64,000 nucleotides of DNA from Winogradskyella psychrotolerans RS-3 (GTDB lineage: Bacteria; Bacteroidota; Bacteroidia; Flavobacteriales; Flavobacteriaceae), in NCBI RefSeq assembly GCF_000427335.1, contig NZ_ATMR01000034.1, positions 62,001 through 126,000 on the forward strand, given 5' to 3'. Made by a program: the position numbers and the translations under genes. This document shows positions 9,346-20,132 of this stretch, one piece after another (position 1 is the first letter of the stretch; the number at the start of each line of letters is the position of its first letter). Below the pieces are notes generated by a model, which saw only the letters and a list, made by a program, of their open reading frames with translations, was not told the DNA's origin and ran no database searches.

Positions 9346-11889
9346 ATGGCAGAAGGAGAAAAGCTCATTCCAATTAACATTGAAGATGAAATGAAATCGG
9401 CCTACATTGATTATTCAATGTCGGTCATTGTGTCACGTGCGTTACCAGATGTAAGAGATGGTTTAAAACCAGTTCATAGACGTGTGCTTTACGGTATGCA
9501 CGAGCTAGGTATTAGAGCTAATAGTGCACATAAAAAATCAGCAAGAATAGTTGGGGAAGTTTTAGGTAAGTATCACCCACATGGAGATACCTCAGTTTAT
9601 GATGCAATGGTACGTATGGCTCAAGAATGGAGTTTACGTTATATGTTAGTTGATGGGCAAGGTAACTTTGGATCTGTTGATGGTGATAGTCCTGCAGCAA
9701 TGCGTTATACAGAGGCTAGAATGCGTAAAATATCTGAAGACATGTTGGCAGATATTGATAAAGAAACTGTAGATCATAAATTAAACTTTGATGATACATT
9801 AGAAGAACCGACTGTTCTTCCAACGCGTATCCCAGGGCTTTTAGTAAATGGTGCATCTGGTATTGCCGTTGGTATGGCTACCAATATGCCTCCGCATAAC
9901 TTAACCGAAGTTGTAGATGGTACTATAGCTTATATCGAAAACAATGATATAGAAATCGATGAGTTAATGCAACACATTAAAGCACCAGATTTTCCAACAG
10001 GTGGAACAATATATGGTTACGACGGTGTTAAAGAAGCTTTCCATACAGGTCGTGGACGGATTGTAATGCGTGCAAAAGCAATTATCGAAGAAGTACAAGG
10101 CAGAGAATGTATCATTGTATCTGAGATTCCTTACCAAGTTAACAAAGCAGACATGATTAAAAAGACTGCTGATTTAGTTAACGAAAAGAAAATGGATGGT
10201 ATTGCTTCTATACGTGATGAGTCGGATAGAAATGGTATGCGAATTGTTTACGTTTTAAAACGTGATGCAATTCCAAATATCGTTCTTAATAAGTTATATA
10301 AATATACGGCTTTACAAACGTCTTTTAGTGTAAATAATATTGCACTAGTTAAAGGTCGTCCGCAATTATTGAATTTAAAAGAATTAATTCATTATTTCGT
10401 AGAGCATAGACATGAAGTTGTTGTGAGACGTACAACTTATGAATTGCGTAAAGCAGAAGAACGTGCACATATCTTAGAAGGTTTAATTATAGCTTCTGAT
10501 AATATTGATGAAGTTATTAAAATTATTCGTGCTTCATCTAATGCAGAAGAGGCTCGTAATAGTTTAATTGAACGTTTTAAATTATCTGAGATTCAAGCAA
10601 AAGCCATTGTAGAGATGCGTTTGCGTCAGTTAACAGGTTTAGAACAAGATAAATTACGTTCTGAATATGATGACATCATGAAAACAATTATAGACCTTAA
10701 AGATATCTTAGAAAGAAAAGATCGTCGTATGTCTATTATTAAAGAGGAGTTAGTGGTTGTTAGAGATAAATATGGTGATGAGCGCCGTTCTATAATTGAA
10801 TATGCAGGTGGAGATTTAAGTATTGAAGATATGATACCTGATGCGCAAGTTGTAATCACAATTTCTCATGCAGGTTACATTAAGCGCACATTACTGACAG
10901 AATATAAAACTCAGAATAGAGGAGGAGTTGGACAAAAAGCATCAACGACTCGTAACGAAGATTTCTTAGAACATTTATTTGTGGGAACAAACCACCAATA
11001 CATGTTGTTCTTTACTCAGAAAGGAAAATGTTTCTGGATGCGTGTTTATGAAATTCCAGAAGGATCAAAAACATCTAAGGGTAGAGCGATTCAGAATTTA
11101 ATAAATATTGAGCAAGATGATAAAGTGATGGCTTTTATTTGTACTCAAGATTTAAAAGATGAAGCCTACATTAATAGTCATTATGTCATTATGGCAACGA
11201 AACAAGGTCAGGTTAAGAAAACATCTTTAGAGCAATATTCTAGACCGAGATCTAATGGTATTAATGCCATTACTATTAAGGAGGATGATGTTTTATTAGA
11301 AGCGAAGTTGACAACAGGTGAGAGCCAAGTGATGTTAGCCTTAAAATCTGGTAAGGCAATTCGTTTTGAAGAAGCGAAAACAAGACCAATGGGTAGAAAT
11401 GCTTCTGGTGTTCGAGGTATCCGTCTTCAAGATGAGAAAACAGATGAGGTAATAGGTATGATTGCCGTAGATGATATGGAAAGCAATATTCTTGTAGTTT
11501 CTGAGAATGGTTATGGAAAACGTTCTAGTTTAGAAGATTACAGAATTACCAATAGAGGTGGAAAAGGTGTAAAAACTATTTCTATTACAGAAAAAACAGG
11601 TAACTTAGTATCTATTAAGAATGTAACCGATGAAGATGATTTAATGATTATTAATAAGTCTGGTATTGCAATTAGAATGGCTGTAGCTAATTTACGTGTA
11701 ATGGGTAGAGCAACACAAGGTGTAAAACTTATTAACTTAAAAGGAAACGATTCTATTGCTGCCGTAGCTAAAGTAATGAAAGATGATGAAGAGGAAGCTA
11801 TAATAGATATAGATGCTGAGGTATTGGACAATGAAGACTCTATTGAAAATGGCACAGCTATTGATAATAATGACACAGAAAGCGAATAA
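9346..11889 (+). CDS. gyrA: DNA gyrase subunit A
   Basis: This 847-residue subunit makes and reseals the double-strand break during negative supercoiling. The catalytic tyrosine is Tyr121 in [10 protein letters not shown]. The quinolone-resistance region reads [10 protein letters not shown], so the position equivalent to E. coli Ser83 is Thr82, and Asp86 is kept; no resistance should be assumed from this. The C-terminal beta-pinwheel has GyrA-box-like [11 protein letters not shown] and NRGGKGV repeats. An acidic tail (about 815-847) follows. A TPR gene begins 26 bases downstream and may be co-transcribed. Confidence 0.98.
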   Translation: MAEGEKLIPINIEDEMKSAYIDYSMSVIVSRALPDVRDGLKPVHRRVLYGMHELGIRANSAHKKSARIVGEVLGKYHPHGDTSVYDAMVRMAQEWSLRYMLVDGQGNFGSVDGDSPAAMRYTEARMRKISEDMLADIDKETVDHKLNFDDTLEEPTVLPTRIPGLLVNGASGIAVGMATNMPPHNLTEVVDGTIAYIENNDIEIDELMQHIKAPDFPTGGTIYGYDGVKEAFHTGRGRIVMRAKAIIEEVQGRECIIVSEIPYQVNKADMIKKTADLVNEKKMDGIASIRDESDRNGMRIVYVLKRDAIPNIVLNKLYKYTALQTSFSVNNIALVKGRPQLLNLKELIHYFVEHRHEVVVRRTTYELRKAEERAHILEGLIIASDNIDEVIKIIRASSNAEEARNSLIERFKLSEIQAKAIVEMRLRQLTGLEQDKLRSEYDDIMKTIIDLKDILERKDRRMSIIKEELVVVRDKYGDERRSIIEYAGGDLSIEDMIPDAQVVITISHAGYIKRTLLTEYKTQNRGGVGQKASTTRNEDFLEHLFVGTNHQYMLFFTQKGKCFWMRVYEIPEGSKTSKGRAIQNLINIEQDDKVMAFICTQDLKDEAYINSHYVIMATKQGQVKKTSLEQYSRPRSNGINAITIKEDDVLLEAKLTTGESQVMLALKSGKAIRFEEAKTRPMGRNASGVRGIRLQDEKTDEVIGMIAVDDMESNILVVSENGYGKRSSLEDYRITNRGGKGVKTISITEKTGNLVSIKNVTDEDDLMIINKSGIAIRMAVANLRVMGRATQGVKLINLKGNDSIAAVAKVMKDDEEEAIIDIDAEVLDNEDSIENGTAIDNNDTESE

Positions 11890-11915
11890 TTAACAATAAA
11901 ACGATTTAATACAAG

Positions 11916-13202
11916 ATGAAAAAATTACTGACACTAGTGCTAGTTTTAGCAATTACGTCATTGTCTTTTGCGCAAAAAAATGAGATAAAGGCAATAGAGA
12001 AAGCACTTAAAAATTCAAATTTTGCTGATGCTAAATCAGCAACAGCTGAGGCAGAAGCTTTAATTGGAAGTATGGACGATAAGTCTAAGGCTAAATTTTA
12101 TTTATTAAAAGCACAGGCATTGTATGCAAATGGTGCGGGTACAGATGCTAATATTGATGAAGCTATAACAAGTTTAGATAATTTGAAAGACTTAGAATCT
12201 AAGATGGGGAAATTAAAATATACCCAAGAAGCTAATGAAATGACTACAGGGATGGTTAATTCTTTTTTAACTAAAGCTAATGACGCATTTACTAATAAAA
12301 ATTATAAAGTAGCGGCAAAAGGTTTTGAAAAAGTATATAGAATGTCTCCTAAGGATACATTATATTTATATTATGCAGCTTCTGCAGCAGTATCAGAACC
12401 AGATTACAATACTGCGTTAGATTATTACGTACAACTTAAAAACATGGGGTATAGTGGTGTGCAAATGAATTATTATGCTACTAATGTTGAAACAGGTGAG
12501 GAGGAAAACTTTGCTAATAAATCATCAAGAGATTTTTCTGTAAAAGCGAAGTTACATAAGGATCCAAGAGATGAAAAAAGTCAATCAAAAACGGCTGAAA
12601 TTGTAAAGAATATTGCTTTAATATATGTTTCTCAAGGGGATAATGAAAAAGCATTAGGAGCTATGGCAGATGCAAGAGGTGAAAATCCAGATGATATTGG
12701 TTTATTATTATCAGAAGCGAATGTTTACCTTAAAATGGGAAATAAAGAGAAGTTTAGATCTTTAATGGAGGAAGCGACTGAAAAGGATCCTAATAATGCT
12801 GAATTACAATATAATTTAGGAGTATTAGCAGCAGAAGGTGGTAACTCAGAGGCAGCTATAAAATATTATGAAAAAGCTCTTGCCATTAACCCAAACTATG
12901 TTGATGCTTATAATAATTTAGCAGTAGTAATTTTAAATGGAGAAGCTGATATTGTTGAAAAAATGAATAATTTAGGAACAAGTAGCGCTGATAATAAGAA
13001 GTATGATGAATTAAAGGAAAAGCGTACTCAAGTATATCAACAAGCTATCCCTTATTTAGAAAAGGCGTTAGAATTGAAAAGTACTAATGTTGATGCTGCA
13101 AGAACATTAATGAATATTTACAGTGCACTTGGTGAAACTGATAAATTCAAAGCTATGCGAACTAAGGTTGAGGAAATTGAAGCTTCAGCAAACGGTAATT
13201 AA
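11916..13202 (+). CDS. Exported tetratricopeptide-repeat protein
   Basis: This 428-residue protein starts with a signal peptide (MKKLLTLVLVLAITSLSFAQ, cleavage near 20). The rest is helical TPR-type repeats. The clearest lie at about 295-335 (NAELQYNLGVLAAEGGNSEAA) and 380-415. TPR proteins act as protein-binding scaffolds, and in Bacteroidota many exported ones are attached to the cell envelope. The short gap to gyrA and the strong terminator after it suggest a gyrA-TPR transcript. No catalytic motif is visible and the partner is unknown. Confidence 0.88.
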   Translation: MKKLLTLVLVLAITSLSFAQKNEIKAIEKALKNSNFADAKSATAEAEALIGSMDDKSKAKFYLLKAQALYANGAGTDANIDEAITSLDNLKDLESKMGKLKYTQEANEMTTGMVNSFLTKANDAFTNKNYKVAAKGFEKVYRMSPKDTLYLYYAASAAVSEPDYNTALDYYVQLKNMGYSGVQMNYYATNVETGEEENFANKSSRDFSVKAKLHKDPRDEKSQSKTAEIVKNIALIYVSQGDNEKALGAMADARGENPDDIGLLLSEANVYLKMGNKEKFRSLMEEATEKDPNNAELQYNLGVLAAEGGNSEAAIKYYEKALAINPNYVDAYNNLAVVILNGEADIVEKMNNLGTSSADNKKYDELKEKRTQVYQQAIPYLEKALELKSTNVDAARTLMNIYSALGETDKFKAMRTKVEEIEASANGN

Positions 13203-13225
13203 AAATTACGGTAAAACATAAAAGA

Positions 13226-13253
13226 AAAAAAGCGACTTTTCAGTCGCTTTTTT
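13226..13253. terminator. Bidirectional intrinsic terminator
   Basis: The stem aaaaagcgact / agtcgcttttt with a loop of about four bases, flanked by A and T runs, lies between the convergent TPR and NlpC/P60 genes. Confidence 0.85.
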
Positions 13254-14003
13254 TTATACAATTTTTTTAATAACCCTTAACTTATGGGTATGTATGTTTT
13301 TATCAATATTATAGATACCACTATGGTCTAAGCGATCAATTCTTACTTTACCGTGGGCATGAATAATATAATTATCTTCCATTATAATACCAACATGCGT
13401 AATATTGCCTTCTGCATTATCAAAAAAGGCTAAATCACCTGGTTCACTTTCTTCAATAAAACTTAAGGCTTCACCTTGTGTTGCCTGTTCAGATGCATCT
13501 CTAGAAAGTTTGTAACCGTTAAGCTTATAGACCATTTGAGTAAAGCCAGAACAATCAATTCCAAAAGGCGTTTTTCCTCCCCATAAATAGGGAGCATTCA
13601 AAAACAGAAAAGAGGATTTTATAATATTCTCTTTAGTGCTTTTTGAAGTTAACGCAGTGCCATCAAAGTTATGATTAAATAAAGCTAAACTATTTAAATC
13701 TGATCCAACAGGAATAGGATATAAATTATTAGAAGTATCTGAAACAAATTCAATTAAGTCTTTAGATAAATTAATATCAGACTTATCCAAATTATTGTAG
13801 TTAGATTCTTCAATTTCGAGATATTGTTTATTATCTATCCAACCTTCATACTTATCAAAAGCAAAGCGAATACGACTCCATTGTTTACGTTGTTCTAAGA
13901 CCTTAAAATAATCACCATATAATGCCTGCGTTACCATTTCACTGGTATCGGTAGGTTCTAATCGTATTGGTACAATTCCAAGATTGCAAATGCCGTATTG
14001 CAT
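13254..14003 (-). CDS. NlpC/P60 family cell-wall peptidase (C40)
   Basis: This 249-residue protein has an N-terminal SH3-like segment (about 1-65, with LEQRKQWSRIRF and GWIDNKQYLEI) that would bind peptidoglycan. The C-terminal NlpC/P60 domain (about 120-249) carries catalytic Cys151 in GIDCSGFTQ, His203 in THVGIIM and His215/His217 in IIHAHG. Enzymes of this family cut gamma-D-Glu-diamino-acid bonds in peptide stems. There is no obvious signal peptide, which is common for Bacteroidota members of the recycling type. It begins nine bases after the thiolase gene, so the two are likely co-transcribed, although no functional link is evident. Confidence 0.9.
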   Translation of the reverse strand: MQYGICNLGIVPIRLEPTDTSEMVTQALYGDYFKVLEQRKQWSRIRFAFDKYEGWIDNKQYLEIEESNYNNLDKSDINLSKDLIEFVSDTSNNLYPIPVGSDLNSLALFNHNFDGTALTSKSTKENIIKSSFLFLNAPYLWGGKTPFGIDCSGFTQMVYKLNGYKLSRDASEQATQGEALSFIEESEPGDLAFFDNAEGNITHVGIIMEDNYIIHAHGKVRIDRLDHSGIYNIDKNIHTHKLRVIKKIV

Positions 14004-14012
14004 AGGATTTAG

Positions 14013-15191
14013 TTAAGCGCGTTCTAATACCATTGCAGATGCACCACCACCACCATTACAAATAGTAGCTGCACCTAATTTAGCATTGTTTTGATGTAAT
14101 ACGTTGATTAACGTGACTAGGATTCTAGCACCAGAGCAACCTAATGGATGGCCTAAAGAAACAGCTCCACCATTTACATTCACGTTTTTATCATTTAATC
14201 CTAGGATTTTCATATTTGCTAAACCAACAATAGAAAACGCTTCATTAAATTCAAAGAAATCAATAGCATCCAATTCAAGGTTTGCTTTTGCAAGTGCCTT
14301 TGGCAATGCTTTTGATGGTGACGTTGTAAACCATTCAGGTTCTTGTGCAACATCAGCATATCCTTTTATAATAGCAATAGGTTTTAAACCTAATTCTTCT
14401 GCTTTTTCTCTGCTCATTAAAACTAAGGCAGCAGCACCATCGTTAATTGTAGACGCATTTGCGGCAGTTACTGTTCCGTCTTTTGTAAATGCAGGTCGTA
14501 ATGCAGGAATTTTATCCATCTTTACATTTGAGTATTCTTCATCTCTGTCTACAATAACAGGTTCTCCTCTTCGCTGTGGAACTTCAACAGGAATCACTTC
14601 ATCATTAAATTTCCCATTATCCCAAGCCGCTTTTGAGCGGTTATAAGATTGAACAGCATAAGCATCTTGATCTTCCCTAGAGAAATCATATTCCGTTGCG
14701 CAGGCATCTGCACAAACGCCCATAGCGTTATTATCATACGCATCTACCAAACCATCTTTTTGCATACCATCTTCTAATGTTGCAGGTCCAAATTTGGTGC
14801 CGGTTCTAGCGTGGAAGTAGTGAGGAATTAAACTCATGTTTTCCATTCCACCTGCTACAACAATATTTGCATCTCCTAACTGTATAGCTTGTGCAGCTTG
14901 CATTACAGCTTTCATCCCAGAAGCACAAACTTTATTTATAGTGGTACAAGGAACTGTATTTGGCAAACCAGCATAAATAGCGGCTTGTCTGGCAGGTGCT
15001 TGCCCTGTACCAGCTTGAACAACATTACCCATAATGACTTCATCAACCAATTCAGGTTTCAAGTTTATTTTATCTAAAGCTCCTTTAATAGCAGCAGCTC
15101 CTAATCTTGGTGCTGGTACTGTAGATAGGCCTCCTAGAAAACTTCCAATAGGTGTTCTTACTGCTGAAACGATAACGACGTCCTTATTCAT
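14013..15191 (-). CDS. Acetyl-CoA C-acyltransferase (thiolase)
   Basis: This 392-residue thiolase has all three catalytic signatures. These are nucleophile Cys89 (NKVCASGMKA), the histidine in GGAVSLGHPLGCSGAR near 348, and the second cysteine in CNGGGGASAM near 379. It condenses two acetyl-CoA or cleaves 3-ketoacyl-CoA. Similarity in length and motifs to the AtoB/PhbA group suggests acetoacetyl-CoA specificity, but sequence alone does not separate biosynthetic from degradative use. It is the first gene of a likely two-gene transcript with the NlpC/P60 hydrolase and is divergent from pgpH. Confidence 0.94.
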   Translation of the reverse strand: MNKDVVIVSAVRTPIGSFLGGLSTVPAPRLGAAAIKGALDKINLKPELVDEVIMGNVVQAGTGQAPARQAAIYAGLPNTVPCTTINKVCASGMKAVMQAAQAIQLGDANIVVAGGMENMSLIPHYFHARTGTKFGPATLEDGMQKDGLVDAYDNNAMGVCADACATEYDFSREDQDAYAVQSYNRSKAAWDNGKFNDEVIPVEVPQRRGEPVIVDRDEEYSNVKMDKIPALRPAFTKDGTVTAANASTINDGAAALVLMSREKAEELGLKPIAIIKGYADVAQEPEWFTTSPSKALPKALAKANLELDAIDFFEFNEAFSIVGLANMKILGLNDKNVNVNGGAVSLGHPLGCSGARILVTLINVLHQNNAKLGAATICNGGGGASAMVLERA

Positions 15192-15305
15192 TGTAATTAT
15201 ATTTGATGTTGTTTGATGCGAAATTAAACATTTTTTGAGAGATTTGAGAATGTATTAATGATATTAGCCTTCTAAAATTTTAATATTTATTACATTTGAT
15301 TGTAT

Positions 15306-17357
15306 ATGAATGTATTCTTCAATAAGTGGTATAAGAATCACGCTTTAGTCTATAAAATTTTGTTGTTCATTGTAACAACATTGTTTATTGTATATCTGTT
15401 TCCTAAAACAGGAAAGTTTAGGTATTCATTTGAAAAAGGGAAGCCTTGGCAATCTGAAAATTTATATGCTCCGTTTAATTTTGCTATCAAAAAATCTCAA
15501 GCTGAAATTGATGCCGAAAAAAATGAAATTAAAGACCGAAGTCTTGTTTATTTTGAAATAAATAGAGACGTTAAAGATGAGGTGTTTTCTGATTATCTAG
15601 CACGATTTAATCAGGTGTTTAAAGACTCTAGTAATTTTATTAGTGAAAATTCAGACTTATATAAAAAAGGAAAAACAATAGTAAATAACCTTTACAATGT
15701 TGGAGTTTTAGATTTAGATTACAATTATGCGGATGATAGACCGGTAAAATTAGCGACAGCTAATAAAGTTGAAAAAGAAATTCAATATGGCAGTTTATTT
15801 GAATTGAGTAATTTAAGAACTCATGTTGAGTCTGATATGGGTAATTCAATACCTGTTGATGTTAAAAAACGTATGATATCTGTTTTTTTCGATGTTATAA
15901 AACCTAATACTAAATTAAACAAAAACTTAACCGAAAAGGCATTAGAAGAAGAGTTGTCTAGAATATCATTAACAAGAGGTCGAGTAGAGAAAGATCAGCT
16001 TATAATTTCAAAAGGACAGGTTATTGAAGAAGCTCAATATGACATTTTAAGTTCACTTAAATCTGAATATGAGTCTCAAGTATGGAATTCAACCAATTAC
16101 AATTGGGTTCTTATAGCCTATACTTTGTTAGTGGCTTTAGCACTTCTGATGCTACTATTATTTCTTAGTAAGTACAGAAAAGAGGTTTTTTTAAACAACA
16201 CTAAAGTTACATTCATATTTTTCAATATCGCGTTAATGATATTTTTAAGTACGTTAGTCATCAACTTTAATTCTCAATATATATATGTAGTGCCACTATG
16301 TATTTTACCTCTAGTATTAAAGGCTTTTTTCGATGCGCGATTAGGTTTGTTTACGCATGTACTTACGGTGTTACTTTTAGGTTTTGTAGTGCCCAATAGT
16401 TATGAATATATGTTTCTTCAAATTATTGCTGGTATGGTTACCATATTAACTGTTTCGGAATTGTACAAACGCGCTAATCTTTTTATATCTGTAGGACAAA
16501 TAACGTTTATATATATCATAGCATACTTCGCCTTTTTTGTAATTCATGAAGGACAGTTAACAGGTTTAAAGTTTGAGATTTTTGGGATGTTTATCCTTTC
16601 TGGTTTAGCGACACTATTTGTTCAACCTTTGATATATATATATGAAAAAATATTCGGATTAGTCTCTGATGTGTCTTTATTAGAGCTTTCCGATACAAAT
16701 ACTAAACTCCTAAAAGAACTATCTAACAGAGCACCCGGAACATTTCATCATTCTTTAAACGTTGCCAACTTAGGAGAAGCATCAGCAAACGAGATTGGTG
16801 CAAATGCCATGTTAGTTAGAGTAGGAGCCTTATATCATGATATTGGTAAGATGAATAACCCAACGTATTTTACGGAAAACCAGAGTACAGGTATTAATCC
16901 TCATGATGAATTATCGAATAAAGAAAGCGCGAAAATTATTATAGATCATGTTTTAAACGGCATTGAAACCGCTAAAAAATATAATCTTCCAGATCGTGTT
17001 ATAGATTTTATAAGAACGCATCATGGCACAAGTTTGGTCTATTATTTCTATATGAAGGAAAAGGCAACAAATGAAAACGTTGACATCAGAGATTTTACTT
17101 ATCCTGGACCAACTCCATTTAGTAAAGAAACAGCAATACTAATGATGTGTGATAGCGTAGAGGCAGCTTCTAAAAGTTTAAAAGAACCTACAAGCACTAA
17201 GATTAATGATTTTGTTGAAAACATAATCAATAAACAGATGGAAGGTGGTCAGTTTTTGAATGCTGATATCACCTTTAAAGAAATCCAATCTCTAAAGAAG
17301 GTACTTAAGTTTAAGTTGGCTAATATTTATCATTTGAGGATTGAGTATCCTGAGTAA
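15306..17357 (+). CDS. pgpH: Membrane HD-domain phosphohydrolase, PgpH/7TMR-HD type (c-di-AMP phosphodiesterase)
   Basis: About 683 residues. A first transmembrane segment near 20-37 is followed by an extracytoplasmic 7TMR-HD-type domain (about 45-260). About seven hydrophobic segments (270-460) and a cytoplasmic HD domain follow. The HD motif is LYHDIGKMNNP near 510, with upstream FHHSLNVANL and downstream IRTHHGTSLV metal ligands. Known PgpH proteins degrade the second messenger c-di-AMP, so this is probably part of turgor and cell-wall homeostasis. I prefer the ATG at 15306 over an in-frame TTG at 15300. It is transcribed alone. Confidence 0.9.
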   Translation: MNVFFNKWYKNHALVYKILLFIVTTLFIVYLFPKTGKFRYSFEKGKPWQSENLYAPFNFAIKKSQAEIDAEKNEIKDRSLVYFEINRDVKDEVFSDYLARFNQVFKDSSNFISENSDLYKKGKTIVNNLYNVGVLDLDYNYADDRPVKLATANKVEKEIQYGSLFELSNLRTHVESDMGNSIPVDVKKRMISVFFDVIKPNTKLNKNLTEKALEEELSRISLTRGRVEKDQLIISKGQVIEEAQYDILSSLKSEYESQVWNSTNYNWVLIAYTLLVALALLMLLLFLSKYRKEVFLNNTKVTFIFFNIALMIFLSTLVINFNSQYIYVVPLCILPLVLKAFFDARLGLFTHVLTVLLLGFVVPNSYEYMFLQIIAGMVTILTVSELYKRANLFISVGQITFIYIIAYFAFFVIHEGQLTGLKFEIFGMFILSGLATLFVQPLIYIYEKIFGLVSDVSLLELSDTNTKLLKELSNRAPGTFHHSLNVANLGEASANEIGANAMLVRVGALYHDIGKMNNPTYFTENQSTGINPHDELSNKESAKIIIDHVLNGIETAKKYNLPDRVIDFIRTHHGTSLVYYFYMKEKATNENVDIRDFTYPGPTPFSKETAILMMCDSVEAASKSLKEPTSTKINDFVENIINKQMEGGQFLNADITFKEIQSLKKVLKFKLANIYHLRIEYPE

Positions 17358-17759
17358 ATACAAATAAAATCTATTCTTTGTCTGATTTAAATGTAATTTA
17401 AAGAGTAAAAAAGTTTATTCTATTTCTAAATGGATTATACTGTAATGGTTTGATATTTATTGAAATTACTCTTGCGGAATGGGGCGTCTTAATTAGCTGT
17501 ATGTTAAGGTGTAACGAAGTAGTAAAAGCTAAATACTACTAAGGTGAAAGAGTAGCTTTTGAAAAGTACAATCCTAATAATGTTTTGAATTTCTTTAGAA
17601 TAAGATCGTCTTTTTAACCGATTTTTGAGATAGATTATATATCCAAAAGGAAATTCTAAAAATGATATAAATTCATACTATAATTATATATTGGTTCTAA
17701 CCCAAAAAAGCCCTTGAAAATGAATTCCAGGACTTTTTAAAAGTATAAGAGAATAATAA
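17358..17759. other. Gene-free stretch with terminator
   Basis: About 400 bases hold no convincing ORF. A potential stem aaaagcta / tagctttt brackets about 22 bases near 17525-17565. At 17704-17740 an imperfect hairpin (agcccttg... / ...caggactttt) followed on the minus strand by T-runs probably terminates the secreted-protein gene. Confidence 0.5.
17704..17740 (-). terminator. Probable intrinsic terminator of the Asp-box protein gene
   Basis: Reading the minus strand, AAAAGTCCTGGAA pairs with TTCAAGGGCTTTT with one mismatch and one wobble, and is followed by T-rich sequence. Confidence 0.6.
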
Positions 17760-20026
17760 TTAATCAATAATTATTTTTTTAAGGAAAACCTTATTAGAAC
17801 TAGAAATTACACGTAACAAATACATGCCAGGAGCAAGATGACTTATGTCTAATTCTTCAATACCATCTGCATTTAGCATTTGCTGCCCGGTCATATTATA
17901 AAGGGCTACTTTAAAACTTGCATTATCCTGTAGTTTTATGTTTAAAACATCATTAACTGGGTTAGGGTAAACCATAACTTGGTTTGTTTTGTCGTAATCT
18001 GAATGACTCAACGACGTAAAATCTATAGTGTACGTAAGCAGTCCTAGATCAAAACTTCCTATATAAACTTTAACTGAATTTTCATAAAATTGATAGGCAG
18101 CAGAGCGGCTAGAGATACTCAACAATTGTCCATTATTAAAAGTGTCCCAGCTATCACCACTATCTGTAGAAAAAGATAAAGAAAACTCAGATACTTCCGA
18201 TGAATAGGTTGTAGCAACAATAGCTCCTTCTGTTTCTGTTGAAAAGCCGAGTTTAAAAACCAAATCGGTAGATTTCTGTACCCAGTTTTCTCCACTATCT
18301 GTAGAAATAAATATTCCCTTTGAAGTTGCTATAGCTAATGTATTAGCATTAAAAGGATCCTTTTGCAAATCGAAAATAAGATCATCTGGCGTCATAACTT
18401 CTAGTCCGTTACTATCGTTACTCCATGTGTTACCATCGTCGGTAGAAGAGTATATTTCCACCCCTACAGATAAAGTAATTTTACCAGAATTGTCTATTAA
18501 GATACCGTTTATTATATCTAAAAAGGGTAGTGTAATATCTGTTTGCACTACACTATTAATATCTGTGAAATCAAACTTTTTCAATACAGTATCACTTGGC
18601 GAAAAGCCTGAAAAAGCAACCAGTACCGTTTCATTAGCTTGAGGGTAGGTGCCTAACGCCGTAAACCCATTCAGATACAAGGAGGTCAAAAAATGTTTTG
18701 TAACACCATTGTCATGGCTCACTTCAAAATTAGAGCCCATGAAACTTGGGCTTAAAGTAAATATTCTATTCGCTGTTATTTTATCTGCTAAAACAGTTGG
18801 GCCTGGGTTAGATGATGAAAAATTAAACGGCAAAACATTGTATTCTAATTCTAACTCTGTATTCAAATCGCGATGCACAAAACCAAATCGCACACCATAA
18901 TATAAATTTGCATTTTCATCGTCCAAGTACAATTCCAAATTGCCTTCACTTGCATAATAAGGACTTTTTAACCATGTAACGGTCTCACCTCCATCTGTTG
19001 AAAATAAAGGGACATAATTACTCGTTATAATTACTTCTTCAGAGTTCTGTGGGTTGAAACTAGCATGTTTCCCGAAACTATAACTTAAAGGATTATCCTC
19101 CAAATACACTATATTTTGCCAAGTGGCACCAGAATCTCTAGAAATTGCAATTTCGTTTTCTTCCAAAATAATGATCTGTGAAGGATTAAGAGGATTGTAA
19201 TGTATTGTATTTATACCATCTAAAACTCCCGTAGTCCAGGTGATGGGTACTATATTGAAAGTCTCCCCTCCATCTGTAGATTTATATAGATTTTCAATTG
19301 TAGAATCAAAAGTTCCAGCTGTTCCAATTAAAAGGGTTTCTGTATTAGAAGGGTCAAAAGCTATAGCTTCTAAACTAACACCGTCAAGCTTTACCTCCCA
19401 TGTTTGTCCTGCATCTTCTGAAATAAGTAAGCCAGCTTCCATACCTCTAGCAAGAAATAATTTTTCAGGATTATTAGGGCTTATAGCAACATTAAATATA
19501 GACACGGCATCATAGTCTTGAGTATCGTAAACTGTTACCCAGCTTAATCCGCTATCTGCTGTGTAAAACGTTTGACCTAAATTAGTGTCTACTAATAATA
19601 TATCGGAATCTCCTTCATAAAAAGAATATGATACTGCATTGCCGTTTAAATTTTGGTTAGGCAAATTAAAAGTTTTTGAAACTTCATTCGATGTAATATT
19701 ATAAATCATTATAGCACCATATGGACGGTTTGGTGTTATAGCTATAAAACTTAAGCCTGTACCATCTGCAGTTAGTTTCATCTCTTCAATTGAGGCAGAT
19801 TCACCAATAGGCAAAGAGTAAAGAATATCCCAGCTTGCTCCATTATCTGTAGATACTAATATATGATTTTTTAAAGTATGAGCGTAAACCTTATTAGGTA
19901 CATTGGCGTCATAAGTGAGAGAGAAAATTCTCCCATAATCTTCAGAACCTAACACTTCGAATTGAGCAAAAATAGGTTGAACACAAAAGCTTAAAAAGAA
20001 AAGGTAAGTAGTAATTAATTTTTCAT
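17760..20026 (-). CDS. Secreted Asp-box (BNR/VPS10-like) beta-propeller protein with type IX sorting tail; start region frameshifted
   Basis: The product contains many Asp-box repeats (for example STDNGASWDIL, SEDAGQTWEV, STDGGETFN, STDSGENWVQ), the hallmark of sialidase/VPS10-like beta-propellers. It ends in a type IX (Por) sorting domain (YPNPVNDVLNI ... LAPGMYLLRV ... LKKIIID). It should be exported through the Sec and type IX systems and held at the cell surface. The open frame reaches back only to a GTG at 19953-19955. Upstream of it lies a clear signal peptide in the same frame (KLITTYLFFLSFCVQPIFAQ). Its natural ATG (20024-20026) is out of frame because the A-run after it has five bases (20019-20023) instead of six. 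Repaired, the protein is about 755 residues. No sialidase active site was recognised, so an adhesion or binding role is likely. Confidence 0.82.
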
Positions 20027-20132
20027 GGTTTTAATTTTGATTAGAATTCAATACTATGCACAAAAATTCATAATCTTAGAAATTACCACATAATTACTGT
20101 GACAGCTCAAATAAAAAGTGTGACATCTAATG

